Origin: Glycomyces harbinensis
GTDB lineage: Bacteria > Actinomycetota > Actinomycetes > Mycobacteriales > Micromonosporaceae
Length of the DNA: 64,000 nucleotides
Assembly: GCF_900101745.1 (NCBI RefSeq)
Contig: NZ_FNAD01000003.1
Span: 372,001-436,000, forward strand
Direction: 5' to 3'
Both the position numbers and the translations under genes were made by a program. The notes under the pieces are model-generated. The model was given only the letters and a program-made list of their open reading frames with translations. It ran no database searches and had not been told where the DNA came from. How positions within the stretch are numbered: position 1 is the first letter of the stretch; every line of letters starts with the position of its first letter. Shown piece after piece: positions 27,697 through 35,971 of the stretch.

Positions 27697-28707
27697 GTGC
27701 TCATCGGCGAGGTCGCGCGCCGTTCGGGCGTCAGCACCAGGATGCTCAGGCACTACGACGCGCTCGGACTGGTGCGGCCCACCGGCCGCACCACCGGCGG
27801 CTACCGCGAATACGCCGACGAGGACATCCGCCGGATCTTCCACGTGGAGAGCCTGCGGACCCTGGGCCTGTCGCTGCGCCAGATCGGGCAGATCCTGGAC
27901 GACCCCGGGTTCGACCCGTCCGCGCTCATCGGCGACCTCATCCGCGGCACCGAAGCGCGGCTGAGCCGGGAGCAGGAGCTGCTCAAGCGGCTCCGCGCGG
28001 TCGACTCCTCGGAGCCCTCCGGCTGGGAGGACGTCCTGCGCCTCGTCCAACTGCTGCACGGGCTCGGGTCGCCGAACGCCGCGCGGCGGCAGCAGGCCGC
28101 GCTCGCACCGGAGGCGGAGATGCCCGCCCCGCTGCTGGCCGAGGCGGTCCTGGCCGAATCCGATCCGCACGTCGCCGGGGCGCTGCGGTGGGCGCTCGCC
28201 CGGGCCGACCGCGACGTGGTCGCCAGCCTGGCGCCCGGCCTCCGATCGGAGCGGGTCGAGGTGCGGCGCCGCGCGGTGCTCGCGCTCGCCGAGATGCCCG
28301 GCGACGAGGCGGCCGCGGTGCTCGCGGAGGCCCTCGACGACGCGGACGCGACGGTCCGCCGGCACGCCGCCCTGGCGCTGGGCGCCCGGGGGGCCGCCGC
28401 GGCGGTCCCGGTGCTCGTCGCCATGGTGGTCGACGGCGCGAACGACGTCGAGGCCGCCGAGGTCCTGGGGGATCTCGCATCCGATCCGGAACGGGCGGAA
28501 CGGATCAGGGACGCCCTGGCCGACGCGCTCGACGCGCCGCCGATGGACGCCGCGGTGCGGATGCGTCTCGTCCAGGCGCTCGCCGAGATGCCCGCCGCCC
28601 TCGCGCTGGAGGTGCTGCACGGCCTGGCCGGGGACGACGACCGGACCGTGGCCCGAACCGCGACGGCTTTGGCGGCCGTGATCGAGGGCCGGGCGGGCGG
28701 CGCCTGA
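27697..28707 (+). CDS. MerR-family regulator fused to HEAT repeats
   Basis: A 336-residue fusion. Residues 1-70 are a MerR winged helix (IGEVARRSGVSTRMLRHYDALGLVRPTGRTTGGYREY), and 75-110 a dimerisation coiled coil. From about 120 to 330 there are five or six HEAT repeats (VLAESDPHVAGALRWALAR, LRSERVEVRRRAVLALAEM, LDDADATVRRHAALALGARG). Normal MerR effector domains are small; here the effector domain is replaced by an alpha-solenoid like that of the neighbouring protein. The GTG at 27697 follows AAGGAGG and lies 2 bp after the upstream stop. Direct sensing of a protein or of damaged DNA is possible (inference). Confidence 0.85.
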   Translation: MLIGEVARRSGVSTRMLRHYDALGLVRPTGRTTGGYREYADEDIRRIFHVESLRTLGLSLRQIGQILDDPGFDPSALIGDLIRGTEARLSREQELLKRLRAVDSSEPSGWEDVLRLVQLLHGLGSPNAARRQQAALAPEAEMPAPLLAEAVLAESDPHVAGALRWALARADRDVVASLAPGLRSERVEVRRRAVLALAEMPGDEAAAVLAEALDDADATVRRHAALALGARGAAAAVPVLVAMVVDGANDVEAAEVLGDLASDPERAERIRDALADALDAPPMDAAVRMRLVQALAEMPAALALEVLHGLAGDDDRTVARTATALAAVIEGRAGGA

Positions 28708-28708
28708 G

Positions 28709-28726
28709 GGGCCGGCCGCCCGGCCC
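28709..28726. terminator. Hairpin between convergent MerR and ArsR genes
   Basis: GGGCCGG-CCGC-CCGGCCC, a perfect 7-bp stem with a 4-nt loop, placed between two converging stops (28707 and 28751). Confidence 0.5.
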
Positions 28727-28750
28727 GCTCCACAGGACGGGCCCCAGCCC

Positions 28751-29248
28751 TCACGTCTCCGACCGGGGCCGGTATACGCCCACCAGCACGCCGTGCCGCG
28801 CTTCACCGTCCTCATCGGGCAGTTCGTGGACCATGTCCTCCAACGTCTTCCGCAACCGCTGCGCCTGCGCCTCGCTCAATCGGACGTTGCGCAGCAGCAC
28901 CAGCGGATCGCCCTCGTCGGTGAGGATCTCCTCGGCCACGGCCGCGAGGACCACCTTGGTCGTCTCGCCGGTGTCGTACCGGATCCGCTCGGCGGTCCGC
29001 TTGAAGTACTGCTCCGTCCCGCCCCTGACCTGCCGCGTGTGGTCGAGCCGCACCAGGCCGGCCTCCCGCAGGATCTTCAGGTGGTGACTCGCGCTGCCCT
29101 TGCTGATCTCCAGGTCGGCGGCGAGACGGCTCAGCGTCGCGGGCTCCTTCCCGAGGGCGAAGAGCATCCGGTGGCGCACCGGATGCCCCAGCGCGCGGTA
29201 CTGCCGCGTCGTGGCGATCGTCATCGATTCGGGGTCGGCGGCTGTCAT
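28751..29248 (-). CDS. ArsR-type helix-turn-helix regulator
   Basis: A 165-residue winged-helix repressor. The N-terminal ArsR/SmtB-like domain is at about 12-95 (YRALGHPVRHRMLFALGKEPATLSRLAADLEISKGSASHHLKILREAGLV). A C-terminal helical region without metal-binding Cys pairs makes metal sensing unlikely. It is divergent from the S41 peptidase gene, with a long palindrome between the two, so it probably represses both. Confidence 0.88.
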   Translation of the reverse strand: MTAADPESMTIATTRQYRALGHPVRHRMLFALGKEPATLSRLAADLEISKGSASHHLKILREAGLVRLDHTRQVRGGTEQYFKRTAERIRYDTGETTKVVLAAVAEEILTDEGDPLVLLRNVRLSEAQAQRLRKTLEDMVHELPDEDGEARHGVLVGVYRPRSET

Positions 29249-29253
29249 GAATC

Positions 29254-29277
29254 AAGTGTCCAGAATACTGGACGCTT
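29254..29277. promoter_or_regulatory. Operator between ArsR and S41 peptidase genes
   Basis: AAGTGTCCAG (29254-29263) and CTGGACGCTT (29268-29277) pair at 9 of 10 positions around AATA. The site begins 6 bp upstream of the ArsR start codon and lies 49 bp before the peptidase start. Confidence 0.65.
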
Positions 29278-29325
29278 TGTCAAATCGGTGGTTCACTACT
29301 AGGGACCCGCCCTCAGGAGGACTCC

Positions 29326-30294
29326 ATGCCGCCATCCGCCGCCACCGTCGTTCCGGACGTCGTCCGGCTGCTCCGCGAGCACTACGTGTTCCCCGACGTC
29401 GCCGACGAACTCGGGAAGACCCTCACCGCGCACGCGGCCGACGGCCGCTACACCGACGCCGACCAGGCCCGCCTCGCCGAGCTCGTCACCGCCGACCTGC
29501 AATCGGTCAACGGCGACCTCCACCTGCGGCTCAAGCACAGCGCGGCCGAGTTGAGCGACACCCACGACGACGAGGCGACCCAGCTGCGGCAGATGGCCGA
29601 GTGGAGCGACCTGACCTGCGGCGGCGTCGCGCACGCGCAGCGCCTGCCCGGCAACGTCGGACTGCTGAAGATCGCGCCGCTGCTGTTCCCGCCCGCCGTC
29701 GCAGGGGAGAAGGTCACCGCCGCGATGAACCTCCTCGCCGCCACCGACGCGCTGATCCTCGACCTGCGCGAATGCCTCGGCGGCGACCCGAACACGGTCG
29801 CCCTCGCCTACAGTTACCTCACCGACTTCGAGCCCGTGCAGCTCTCGGGCATGGCGAAGCGCGATCCCGCGGACTTCGAGCAGCTGTGGACCTTCCACGT
29901 CCCCGGCGCCAAGTTCGGCGGCGCGAAACCCGTCTGGGTCCTCATCAGCGCCACGACCTTCTCCGGCGGCGAGGCGCTGAGCTTCGACCTCCAAGAGCGC
30001 GGCCGGGCCGTGGTGATCGGCGAGCGGACCAGGGGCGGCGCGCATCCGCGCCAGGGCTTCCGCGTGGACACCCACCTGGAGGTCACCATCCCGACGGCCC
30101 GCTCGGTCAGCCCGATCTCCGGCGGCAACTGGGAAGGCGTCGGCGTCACCCCGGACGTGCCGACCACTGCGGACGACGCCCTGCCCGAGGCCCACCGCCG
30201 CGCCCTCGAAGCGGTCCTGGCGCTCGGCGCGGAGGGCTTGCGCGCACCGGTCGCCGACGAAGCGGCCCAAGCACTTCGCGCCCTTGCCGAGTGA
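29326..30294 (+). CDS. S41-family peptidase (IRBP/tail-specific protease fold)
   Basis: A 322-residue protein without signal peptide. The N-terminal helical domain typical of IRBP-like S41 members (1-100) is followed by the catalytic crotonase-like fold: DLRECLGGDPNTVALAYSYL (146-165), the nucleophile Ser213 in SATTFSGGEALSF, and GERTRGGAHP (232-241). Some family members act as proteases, others bind hydrophobic ligands; activity here is unproven. It is controlled by the divergent ArsR-type gene and converges with the phosphotransferase gene downstream. Confidence 0.85.
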   Translation: MPPSAATVVPDVVRLLREHYVFPDVADELGKTLTAHAADGRYTDADQARLAELVTADLQSVNGDLHLRLKHSAAELSDTHDDEATQLRQMAEWSDLTCGGVAHAQRLPGNVGLLKIAPLLFPPAVAGEKVTAAMNLLAATDALILDLRECLGGDPNTVALAYSYLTDFEPVQLSGMAKRDPADFEQLWTFHVPGAKFGGAKPVWVLISATTFSGGEALSFDLQERGRAVVIGERTRGGAHPRQGFRVDTHLEVTIPTARSVSPISGGNWEGVGVTPDVPTTADDALPEAHRRALEAVLALGAEGLRAPVADEAAQALRALAE

Positions 30295-30304
30295 CGCGAG
30301 GGCT

Positions 30305-31192
30305 TCAGCGGCCGGCGAGGAGCCGATCGATCGTGGCCCTGCCGCCGGCCGTCCAGGTGGGCTTGCCTCCGGTCTGGCCCAGTTCCCCGGCGCGGCCGAC
30401 CTGCATGAGGCCGAAGGCCCGCATGAGCGCCCAGCCGCGCGCACGGCGCACCGTCGCCGCGTCGGCCAGCGGATGGGCGTCGAGGAACGCCGCGATCGCG
30501 TTCTCGGGCAGCAGCATCCAGGCCGCGCAGAGGTCGGCGGCCGGGTCCGCGGCGCACATGTCGCCGAAGTCGATGACGCCGGCGAGCGTCCCTCCGGCGG
30601 TGAGCACGTTGGCCGGGTGGAGGTCGGCGTGGATCCAGACCGGCGGCCGGTGCCACGGCTCGGCGGCGACCGCGTCGTCCCAGATCGCCTGCAGCGCAGG
30701 GATCTGCTCGGCGGAGAGGAACCCGCCGGAGTGAAGGTCCATATCGGGGTGCTGATGGATCGGCATGCTGCGGTGCGGATTGCGCGGGGCGTCCGCGGGC
30801 GCCTCCCGGTGGAGCGCGGTGAGGAACGCCGCGAGGGCCGCCGCCGATCGCGGGCCGTCCTCGACCGGGGCCGAATCGGCCGGACTGCCCGGGACCCAGG
30901 AGGTCACCAGCCACGGCTTGGGGAACGCCCCGGTGGGCTCGCCGAGGCGGACCGGGGCGGGCACGGGGAGCGGCAGCCGCGGGGCCAGCACCGGGAGCCA
31001 GCGGTGCTCCTGTTCCAGCAGAAGGGGAGCGCGCGGGGTCATAGGGAAGCGGACGGCGAGTTCGTCGCCCAGGCGCCACATCTGGTTGTCCCAGCCGCCC
31101 TGGAAGCGCTCGAGCGGCAGGTCGGCCAGGTGGGGGAGCTGCTCCTTGAGGAGCGTGCGGATCATCGCCTCGTCGATCATCGGGTCGCTCAA
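30305..31192 (-). CDS. Aminoglycoside phosphotransferase-family kinase
   Basis: An APH/choline-kinase-fold small-molecule kinase of about 295 residues. The nucleotide-binding lobe has FQGGWDNQMWRLGDELAVRFP; the Brenner catalytic motif is IHADLHPANVL; the metal motif is GVIDFGDM. The substrate is unknown; related genes in actinomycetes include antibiotic and sugar kinases. The start chosen is TTG 31192 (AGAGAGG seven bases upstream); ATG 31180 is an alternative, and the frame is open to 31273 but that part lacks family similarity. Confidence 0.85.
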   Translation of the reverse strand: MSDPMIDEAMIRTLLKEQLPHLADLPLERFQGGWDNQMWRLGDELAVRFPMTPRAPLLLEQEHRWLPVLAPRLPLPVPAPVRLGEPTGAFPKPWLVTSWVPGSPADSAPVEDGPRSAAALAAFLTALHREAPADAPRNPHRSMPIHQHPDMDLHSGGFLSAEQIPALQAIWDDAVAAEPWHRPPVWIHADLHPANVLTAGGTLAGVIDFGDMCAADPAADLCAAWMLLPENAIAAFLDAHPLADAATVRRARGWALMRAFGLMQVGRAGELGQTGGKPTWTAGGRATIDRLLAGR

Positions 31193-31546
31193 GCGGGCGC
31201 CTCTCTGTTCGCGGATCGCGTCCCAAGGTAGCAATCCGCGATCCGGCGGCGGTGCGCCCGCGTCCGTTCGCATACGCGTGTATCGGCTCCCGAGCGCGCG
31301 AATGGACGCGATAGGTCCCGTGACAGGACAATGGAATTGTGATGGCTTTCATATCTCTTGGACATCGATGGCGGTGCCGGAATTCGCATCGGAATACCAC
31401 TGGAGAACCATGCACATCGCTGAGGAACCGGCCCGCTGAGGGGGTGGTCGAAGCGCGGTTTTCGGAACCACATTGATCACTGGTTTCGTCTAGAATTCGA
31501 GTCCAGAGTCAGAAGAGATCCAATCTGAACAACGCTGGGAGCATAG
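31193..31546. other. Intergenic region between divergent kinase and SARP genes
   Basis: About 350 bp, distinctly richer in A/T than the flanks (for example 31471-31540). It must hold both promoters, but I see no clear consensus hexamers or dyad. No supported coding frame. Confidence 0.4.
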
Positions 31547-32314
31547 GTGGAGTTTAGGTTGCTAGGCCCGTTCGAGACACGCCATCAGGGAAAACTCATC
31601 GAACTCCGCGGTGGGACCTATCCGAAGATACTGGTGTTGCTGCTGCTCGGCGACGGGTCGGCGGTCTCCATCGTCCGCATCGTCGATGCGCTGTGGGACG
31701 ACGCCCCTCCGTCGACCGCGTGGCGGCAGGTCCGCAACCGCGTGGCCTCGCTCCGCAGGGTGCTGAGGGCCCACGGCCATGATCCCGTTCAGACGGTGCC
31801 ACAGGGCTATCGGATTCACACGGGCGAGGTCGACTGCGACAGCTCCCATTTCGCCGCGTTCACGGACCGGGCGAGGGCGATCGCGCAGGACGGCCGGCTC
31901 CGGGAGGCCGTGCAGATCATGGACGACGCCCTCGCGCTGTGGACCGGACCGGCATTGATGGGCCTGTCGGGAAAGGTCTTCGAGGCCTCTTCGCTGCGGC
32001 TCGAGGAATCGCGGCTGAGCGCGATCGAATCGCGCGCGTCATGGCAGCTGCGACTCGGACTCTCCGCCCGGGTGATCGGCGAGTTGTCGGAACTCATCGT
32101 CGCCAAACCGTACCGGCAGCAATTGGTGTACCTGTACATGTGCGCATTGCAGCACGACGGGAGGGCCGCCGACGCATTGAAGGCGTACGAGATGTACCGC
32201 TCGCGGTTGAACGACGAGCTCGGCATCAATCCGGGCCAGCAGTTGCAGCAGTTGTACGTCTCCATATTGCGCGATGAAATGCCTTATATGGACAATCGGT
32301 CGCTGCAGTTCTGA
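31547..32314 (+). CDS. AfsR/SARP-family transcriptional regulator (BTAD)
   Basis: A 255-residue stand-alone SARP. The OmpR-like winged helix is at about 1-92 (MEFRLLGPFE...VSIVRIVDALWDDAPPSTAWRQVRNRVASLRRVL), and the bacterial transcriptional activation domain at about 98-245 (HFAAFTDRARAIAQDGRLREAVQIMDDALALWTG, GRAADALKAYEMYRSRLNDELGINPG). The start is GTG with GGGAG upstream. SARPs usually activate antibiotic clusters, but no biosynthetic cluster is present in this window; it looks like an orphan regulator. Its base composition is slightly lower in GC than its neighbours. Confidence 0.93.
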   Translation: MEFRLLGPFETRHQGKLIELRGGTYPKILVLLLLGDGSAVSIVRIVDALWDDAPPSTAWRQVRNRVASLRRVLRAHGHDPVQTVPQGYRIHTGEVDCDSSHFAAFTDRARAIAQDGRLREAVQIMDDALALWTGPALMGLSGKVFEASSLRLEESRLSAIESRASWQLRLGLSARVIGELSELIVAKPYRQQLVYLYMCALQHDGRAADALKAYEMYRSRLNDELGINPGQQLQQLYVSILRDEMPYMDNRSLQF

Positions 32315-32327
32315 CGCCCCGGAACGA

Positions 32328-32359
32328 GAGCGCCCGGGCCCCTGAGGGTCCGGGCGCTC
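32328..32359. terminator. Bidirectional terminator after SARP
   Basis: GAGCGCCCGGGCCC (32328-32341) pairs with GGGTCCGGGCGCTC (32346-32359) at 13 of 14 positions, loop CTGA, between two convergent genes. Confidence 0.75.
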
Positions 32360-32402
32360 GATGATGTCGGTTCGCCGGCAAGGCGTGCCGCCGGCGGACC
32401 CG

Positions 32403-32798
32403 CTAGCAGTGGACGCTCGCCCCGTTGCCGATCAGGAGGCTGTCCTTGATCCAGCCCTGCACGCCGGTGTTGACGTCGTAGATGTGCGACCACGTGCCGC
32501 CGGTGCCGGAGTCCCAGCAGTCGTACTGGAGCGTGTGCGAGGCCTGGGCCTGGCCCACGATCGTGCAGGCGGGGCTGGAGTTGTGGGGACCGGTGCGGAT
32601 GTTCACGCCGTTGCCGGTGGTGCCGCCGTAGCTGCCGTCGTAGATGCCCCACGAGTGGTTGCAGTTGGACTGGACGCCGACGTCTCCGGCGGGCCGGACG
32701 GTCTCGGCGCCGGCCTGGGCGGCGGAGAAGCCGACGGTCGCGAGGACCAGCATGGTGCCGCCGGCGATGGCGGCGATCTTGCGGGCGAAGGGTTTCAC
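32403..32798 (-). CDS. Secreted cysteine-rich SH3-like protein
   Basis: A 131-residue exported protein. The GTG at 32798 follows AAGGAGGAG. The signal peptide is KPFARKIAAIAGGTMLVLA...AQAGA with cleavage near residue 32. The mature part resembles a bacterial SH3 module (GNGVNIRTGP, WSHIYDVNTGVQGWIKDSLL) and has six cysteines that could form disulfides. The target is unknown; such proteins are common in actinomycete secretomes and often bind the cell wall. The longer frame to 32951 has no supporting features. Confidence 0.85.
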   Translation of the reverse strand: MKPFARKIAAIAGGTMLVLATVGFSAAQAGAETVRPAGDVGVQSNCNHSWGIYDGSYGGTTGNGVNIRTGPHNSSPACTIVGQAQASHTLQYDCWDSGTGGTWSHIYDVNTGVQGWIKDSLLIGNGASVHC

Positions 32799-33090
32799 TT
32801 CTTGTCTCCTCCTTGATGTCGGACCGTTCGGCGGGAAGTAGAGGCTTCTCGTCGTCCGGCCCTGCCAAGTCGCTGAGCGACGCTCAATCGACATATGAAT
32901 GGTCGCGTCGTCGCACACAGTCACGGCATCGATGGGGAACAACCCGTGCACATCCGCTGCACAATCCGTAGTGGAGCCGCGCGACTGAGGGCCTTTGCGT
33001 CACTCCTGCGCCGCCGGCAGGGATTCCGCGTCGGTGGTGGCGGCCGGTAATGCGGTTGCGCGTGCGGCGGCGGGCGGCTGTACTTCCCCC

Positions 33091-34023
33091 ATGGTCGACT
33101 TCCGGCAAGGGCACACCGCCGCCTGGGCCCAGTACTTCGCGCGCCGGGGATTCCCCGTCGCCGAACCGATCGCCGCCGGCGTCGAAGGCGCCGTGTACCG
33201 GCTCGAAGCCGGCACGGTCGCCAAGGTGTGGAGCGGACGGCCCCCGGCCGACTTCGCGCTCACGCGCGAGGTGTACGCGGACATCGCGCACCACCGCCCG
33301 CCCTTCGCCACGCCGGAGATCCTGAAGACCGAGGAGGTCGACGGGGTCCTCGTCAGCTATGAGCGCGAACTCCCGGGGACGCCGCTCGCCCCCGACTCCG
33401 GGGTTCGGGACCCGGGCCGTGCGATACCGCCCGGACAGGCCGACGCCCTCCTCGCCGTCCTGCGCGGCCTGGCCGCCGTCCCCGGCACCGATGCCATGCG
33501 GCGCTTGACGGTCCAAGGCGACGACCGCCCGCTCTGGCAGGACCGCGCGCGCTTCCCGGACGCCCTCGCCGACCTCGTCGAACGCGCGGTCGGCCGCCAC
33601 CGCGACCTGCTCGCCGCCCACGTCCCCGACCTCGCCGTCACCGTCGAGCGGACCGTGCGCGCGCTCAGGGCACTGCCCGATACTCCCGTCACCGTCGTCC
33701 ACGGGGACCTGGTGCCGCCCAACGTGCACGTCGACGCCACCGGCCTCCCGGTCGCCGTCCTCGACTTCGGGTTCTTCACCACCGCAGGCGATCCCGCGTT
33801 CGAGGCCGCCGTCACCGCCGCCGTCTGGGACATGTACGGGCCCTATGCCGAGGAGCACGTCGCGACCCTCACCGGCCGCTTCGCCGCCGAACTGCGCCAC
33901 CCGCCGCAGACCCTCGCGCTCTACCAGACCGCCTACGCGCTGGCGACGTACGACCTGTTCTCCACCGACGGCACCGACGGCCACTTCCGCTGGTGCGCCG
34001 CACTGGTCGACCGCTCGGCTTGA
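33091..34023 (+). CDS. APH-family phosphotransferase
   Basis: A 310-residue kinase-like fold, not closely similar to the other APH-type gene in the window. The catalytic motif is VVHGDLVPPNVHVD and the metal motif VAVLDFGFF. The nucleotide lobe reads AAGVEGAVYRLEAGTVAKVW. No ribosome-binding site is clear before ATG 33091; the frame is open to 32995 with low-complexity Ala-rich sequence, so the start is uncertain. Substrate unknown. It converges on the LysR gene. Confidence 0.85.
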   Translation: MVDFRQGHTAAWAQYFARRGFPVAEPIAAGVEGAVYRLEAGTVAKVWSGRPPADFALTREVYADIAHHRPPFATPEILKTEEVDGVLVSYERELPGTPLAPDSGVRDPGRAIPPGQADALLAVLRGLAAVPGTDAMRRLTVQGDDRPLWQDRARFPDALADLVERAVGRHRDLLAAHVPDLAVTVERTVRALRALPDTPVTVVHGDLVPPNVHVDATGLPVAVLDFGFFTTAGDPAFEAAVTAAVWDMYGPYAEEHVATLTGRFAAELRHPPQTLALYQTAYALATYDLFSTDGTDGHFRWCAALVDRSA

Positions 34024-34033
34024 CGACCCGGCT

Positions 34034-34954
34034 TCAGACGGGCAGTCGCACCGGTTCGGCCGGGGACGGCGCGGCGTCGGCGCCGGGGAGCAGTTCGAGG
34101 AGATGCGCGGCGGGGGAGTCGGCCTGGTCCCAGGCGGTGGAGACGACCGACACCGTCCACTGAGGCGTGTCCTCTTCGGTCAACGGCAGGACGCGCAGCG
34201 CGGCCGCCTGCGGCTTCGCGGCGACGTGCCTGGGGACCACGGCGATCCCCAGGCCCCGGGCGACCAGGTCGAGCAGCGTGTGGACGTCGTTGACGGTGCA
34301 GCGCACGCGCCTGCGCAGGCCGCGCGCGGCGAACACCGACTCGTTCAGCGCCCGCACGCCCCAGGCCGCGCCGAAGTCCACGAAGTCCTGGCCGCCGAGG
34401 GCGTCCCACTGCACGGAGGAGCGCGCGGCGAGCGGATGGTCGGGCAGCGTCACGACCACCAGCGGCTCGCGGCCGATCTCGCGGTGCGGCAGGGTGCTCA
34501 GGCGCTTGTCGGTGGCGACGAACGCGACGTCGAGCTCGCCGGCGCGGACCATGCCGAGCAGGTCGTGCGAGCCGCACTGGGTGAACATCGTCTCGACCAG
34601 CGGGTGGCGGCGGTGGAAGCGGTCGAGCAGGGAGTTGACGTCGACCAGGCCGAGGCACTGCTCGGCCCCGATGCTGAGCGAACCGGAGACGGCGCGGCTC
34701 GCCTTGACCACGGCGTCGCGGGCGCCCGCGGCCTGCTCGAGCATCATCCGCGCGTACGGCAGCAGCGCGAACCCCGCCTCGGTGGGCTCGACCCGGCGCG
34801 TGGTCCGGGTGAACAGGGCGGTGCCCAGCTCGTCCTCGAGGCTGCGGATCGCCGCCGACAGGCCCGACTGGGAGATCCCGATCAGCTCCGCCGCACGTGT
34901 GAAGTGCCTCTCATCCGCGAGCGCGACCAGGTACTCCATCTGCCGCAGGTCCAT
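34034..34954 (-). CDS. LysR-family transcriptional regulator
   Basis: A 306-residue regulator. The N-terminal helix-turn-helix is at about 1-60 (FTRAAELIGISQSGLSAAIRSLEDELGTALF), and the effector domain at 88-295 contains a CLGLVDV block like the CynR/YofA groups. It is divergent from two aldo/keto reductase genes; a dyad with the T-N11-A character of LysR boxes lies in between. It probably activates the reductases in response to an unknown carbonyl or aromatic signal. Confidence 0.93.
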   Translation of the reverse strand: MDLRQMEYLVALADERHFTRAAELIGISQSGLSAAIRSLEDELGTALFTRTTRRVEPTEAGFALLPYARMMLEQAAGARDAVVKASRAVSGSLSIGAEQCLGLVDVNSLLDRFHRRHPLVETMFTQCGSHDLLGMVRAGELDVAFVATDKRLSTLPHREIGREPLVVVTLPDHPLAARSSVQWDALGGQDFVDFGAAWGVRALNESVFAARGLRRRVRCTVNDVHTLLDLVARGLGIAVVPRHVAAKPQAAALRVLPLTEEDTPQWTVSVVSTAWDQADSPAAHLLELLPGADAAPSPAEPVRLPV

Positions 34955-35003
34955 GAATCATTCCCTCGGATTCTCAATTCCAGAAACACCAGTTGTTGGA
35001 CTT

Positions 35004-35022
35004 CTAGATTAGCCGTATCTAG
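35004..35022. promoter_or_regulatory. LysR-box dyad
   Basis: CTAGAT-N7-ATCTAG (35004-35009 and 35017-35022), a perfect 6-bp inverted repeat with a 7-bp spacer in the AT-rich divergent intergenic region, 50 bp from the LysR start and 72 bp from the first reductase. Confidence 0.6.
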
Positions 35023-35093
35023 CATCAACCTGGTAATCCGCCAGCCGACGGGAGCGCGGCAGCGCCTCCCGCCCAGCCGCAAGGAGTGCACCA

Positions 35094-35954
35094 ATGCAGC
35101 AGCGCACCATCGGGGACCGGCAGGTCTCGGCGATCGGACTCGGCGGGATGCCGATGTCGATCGAGGGCCGGCCCGGCGAAGAGCGGTCGATCGCGACCGT
35201 CCACGCCGCGCTGGACGCCGGCGTCACGCTCATCGACACCGCGGACGCCTATCACCGCGACGCGAACGAGGTCGGCCACAACGAGTCCCTGATCGCCAAG
35301 GCGCTCAAGGAGTACGGCTCGGGCGCCGACGACGTCCTGGTCGCGACCAAGGGTGGCCACCTGCGCCCCGGGGACGGCAGCTGGACCAAGGACGGCCGCC
35401 CCGAGTACCTGAAGGAGGCCGCGAAGGCCTCCGCGCAGCGCCTCGGCGTCGAGGCGATCGGCCTCTACCAGTTCCACCGCCCCGACCCGCAGGTCCCGTA
35501 CGCCGACTCGATCGGCGCGATCCGCGACCTGCTCGACGAGGGCGTCATCCGCCTGGCCGGCATCTCCAACGCGAGCGTCGCCCAGATCGACGAGGCCAAC
35601 GAGATCCTGGGCGGCCGGCTCGCGTCGGTGCAGAACCAGTTCTCGCCGCGGTTCCGCTCCAGCGAAGGCGAACTCGAGCACTGCGCGAAGATCGGCGTCG
35701 CGTTCCTGCCCTGGAGCCCCTTGGGCGGCATCAAGAGCGCCCCCGAACTCGGCAGCCGTCACGAGGTCTTCAACGAGGTCGCGAACGAGCTCGGCGTCAG
35801 CGTCTACCAGGTCACCCTGGCGTGGCACCTCGCGCTCGCGCCCGTGGTCGTCCCGATTCCGGGCGCCTCGCGTCCCGAGAGCATCCGCGACTCGGCCGGC
35901 GCGGCCGAGCTGAAGCTCACCGGCGACCTGGTCGCCCGCCTGTCCGCAGCCTAG
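35094..35954 (+). CDS. Aldo/keto reductase
   Basis: A 286-residue NADPH-dependent TIM-barrel oxidoreductase. The catalytic tetrad can be placed: Asp and Tyr in DTADAYH, Lys in VATKGGH, His in YQFHRPD. The cofactor end is IPGASRPESI. It is the first of two tandem reductases controlled by the divergent LysR gene; substrate unknown. Confidence 0.92.
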   Translation: MQQRTIGDRQVSAIGLGGMPMSIEGRPGEERSIATVHAALDAGVTLIDTADAYHRDANEVGHNESLIAKALKEYGSGADDVLVATKGGHLRPGDGSWTKDGRPEYLKEAAKASAQRLGVEAIGLYQFHRPDPQVPYADSIGAIRDLLDEGVIRLAGISNASVAQIDEANEILGGRLASVQNQFSPRFRSSEGELEHCAKIGVAFLPWSPLGGIKSAPELGSRHEVFNEVANELGVSVYQVTLAWHLALAPVVVPIPGASRPESIRDSAGAAELKLTGDLVARLSAA

Positions 35955-35971
35955 AGAATGAGGATTCACCG

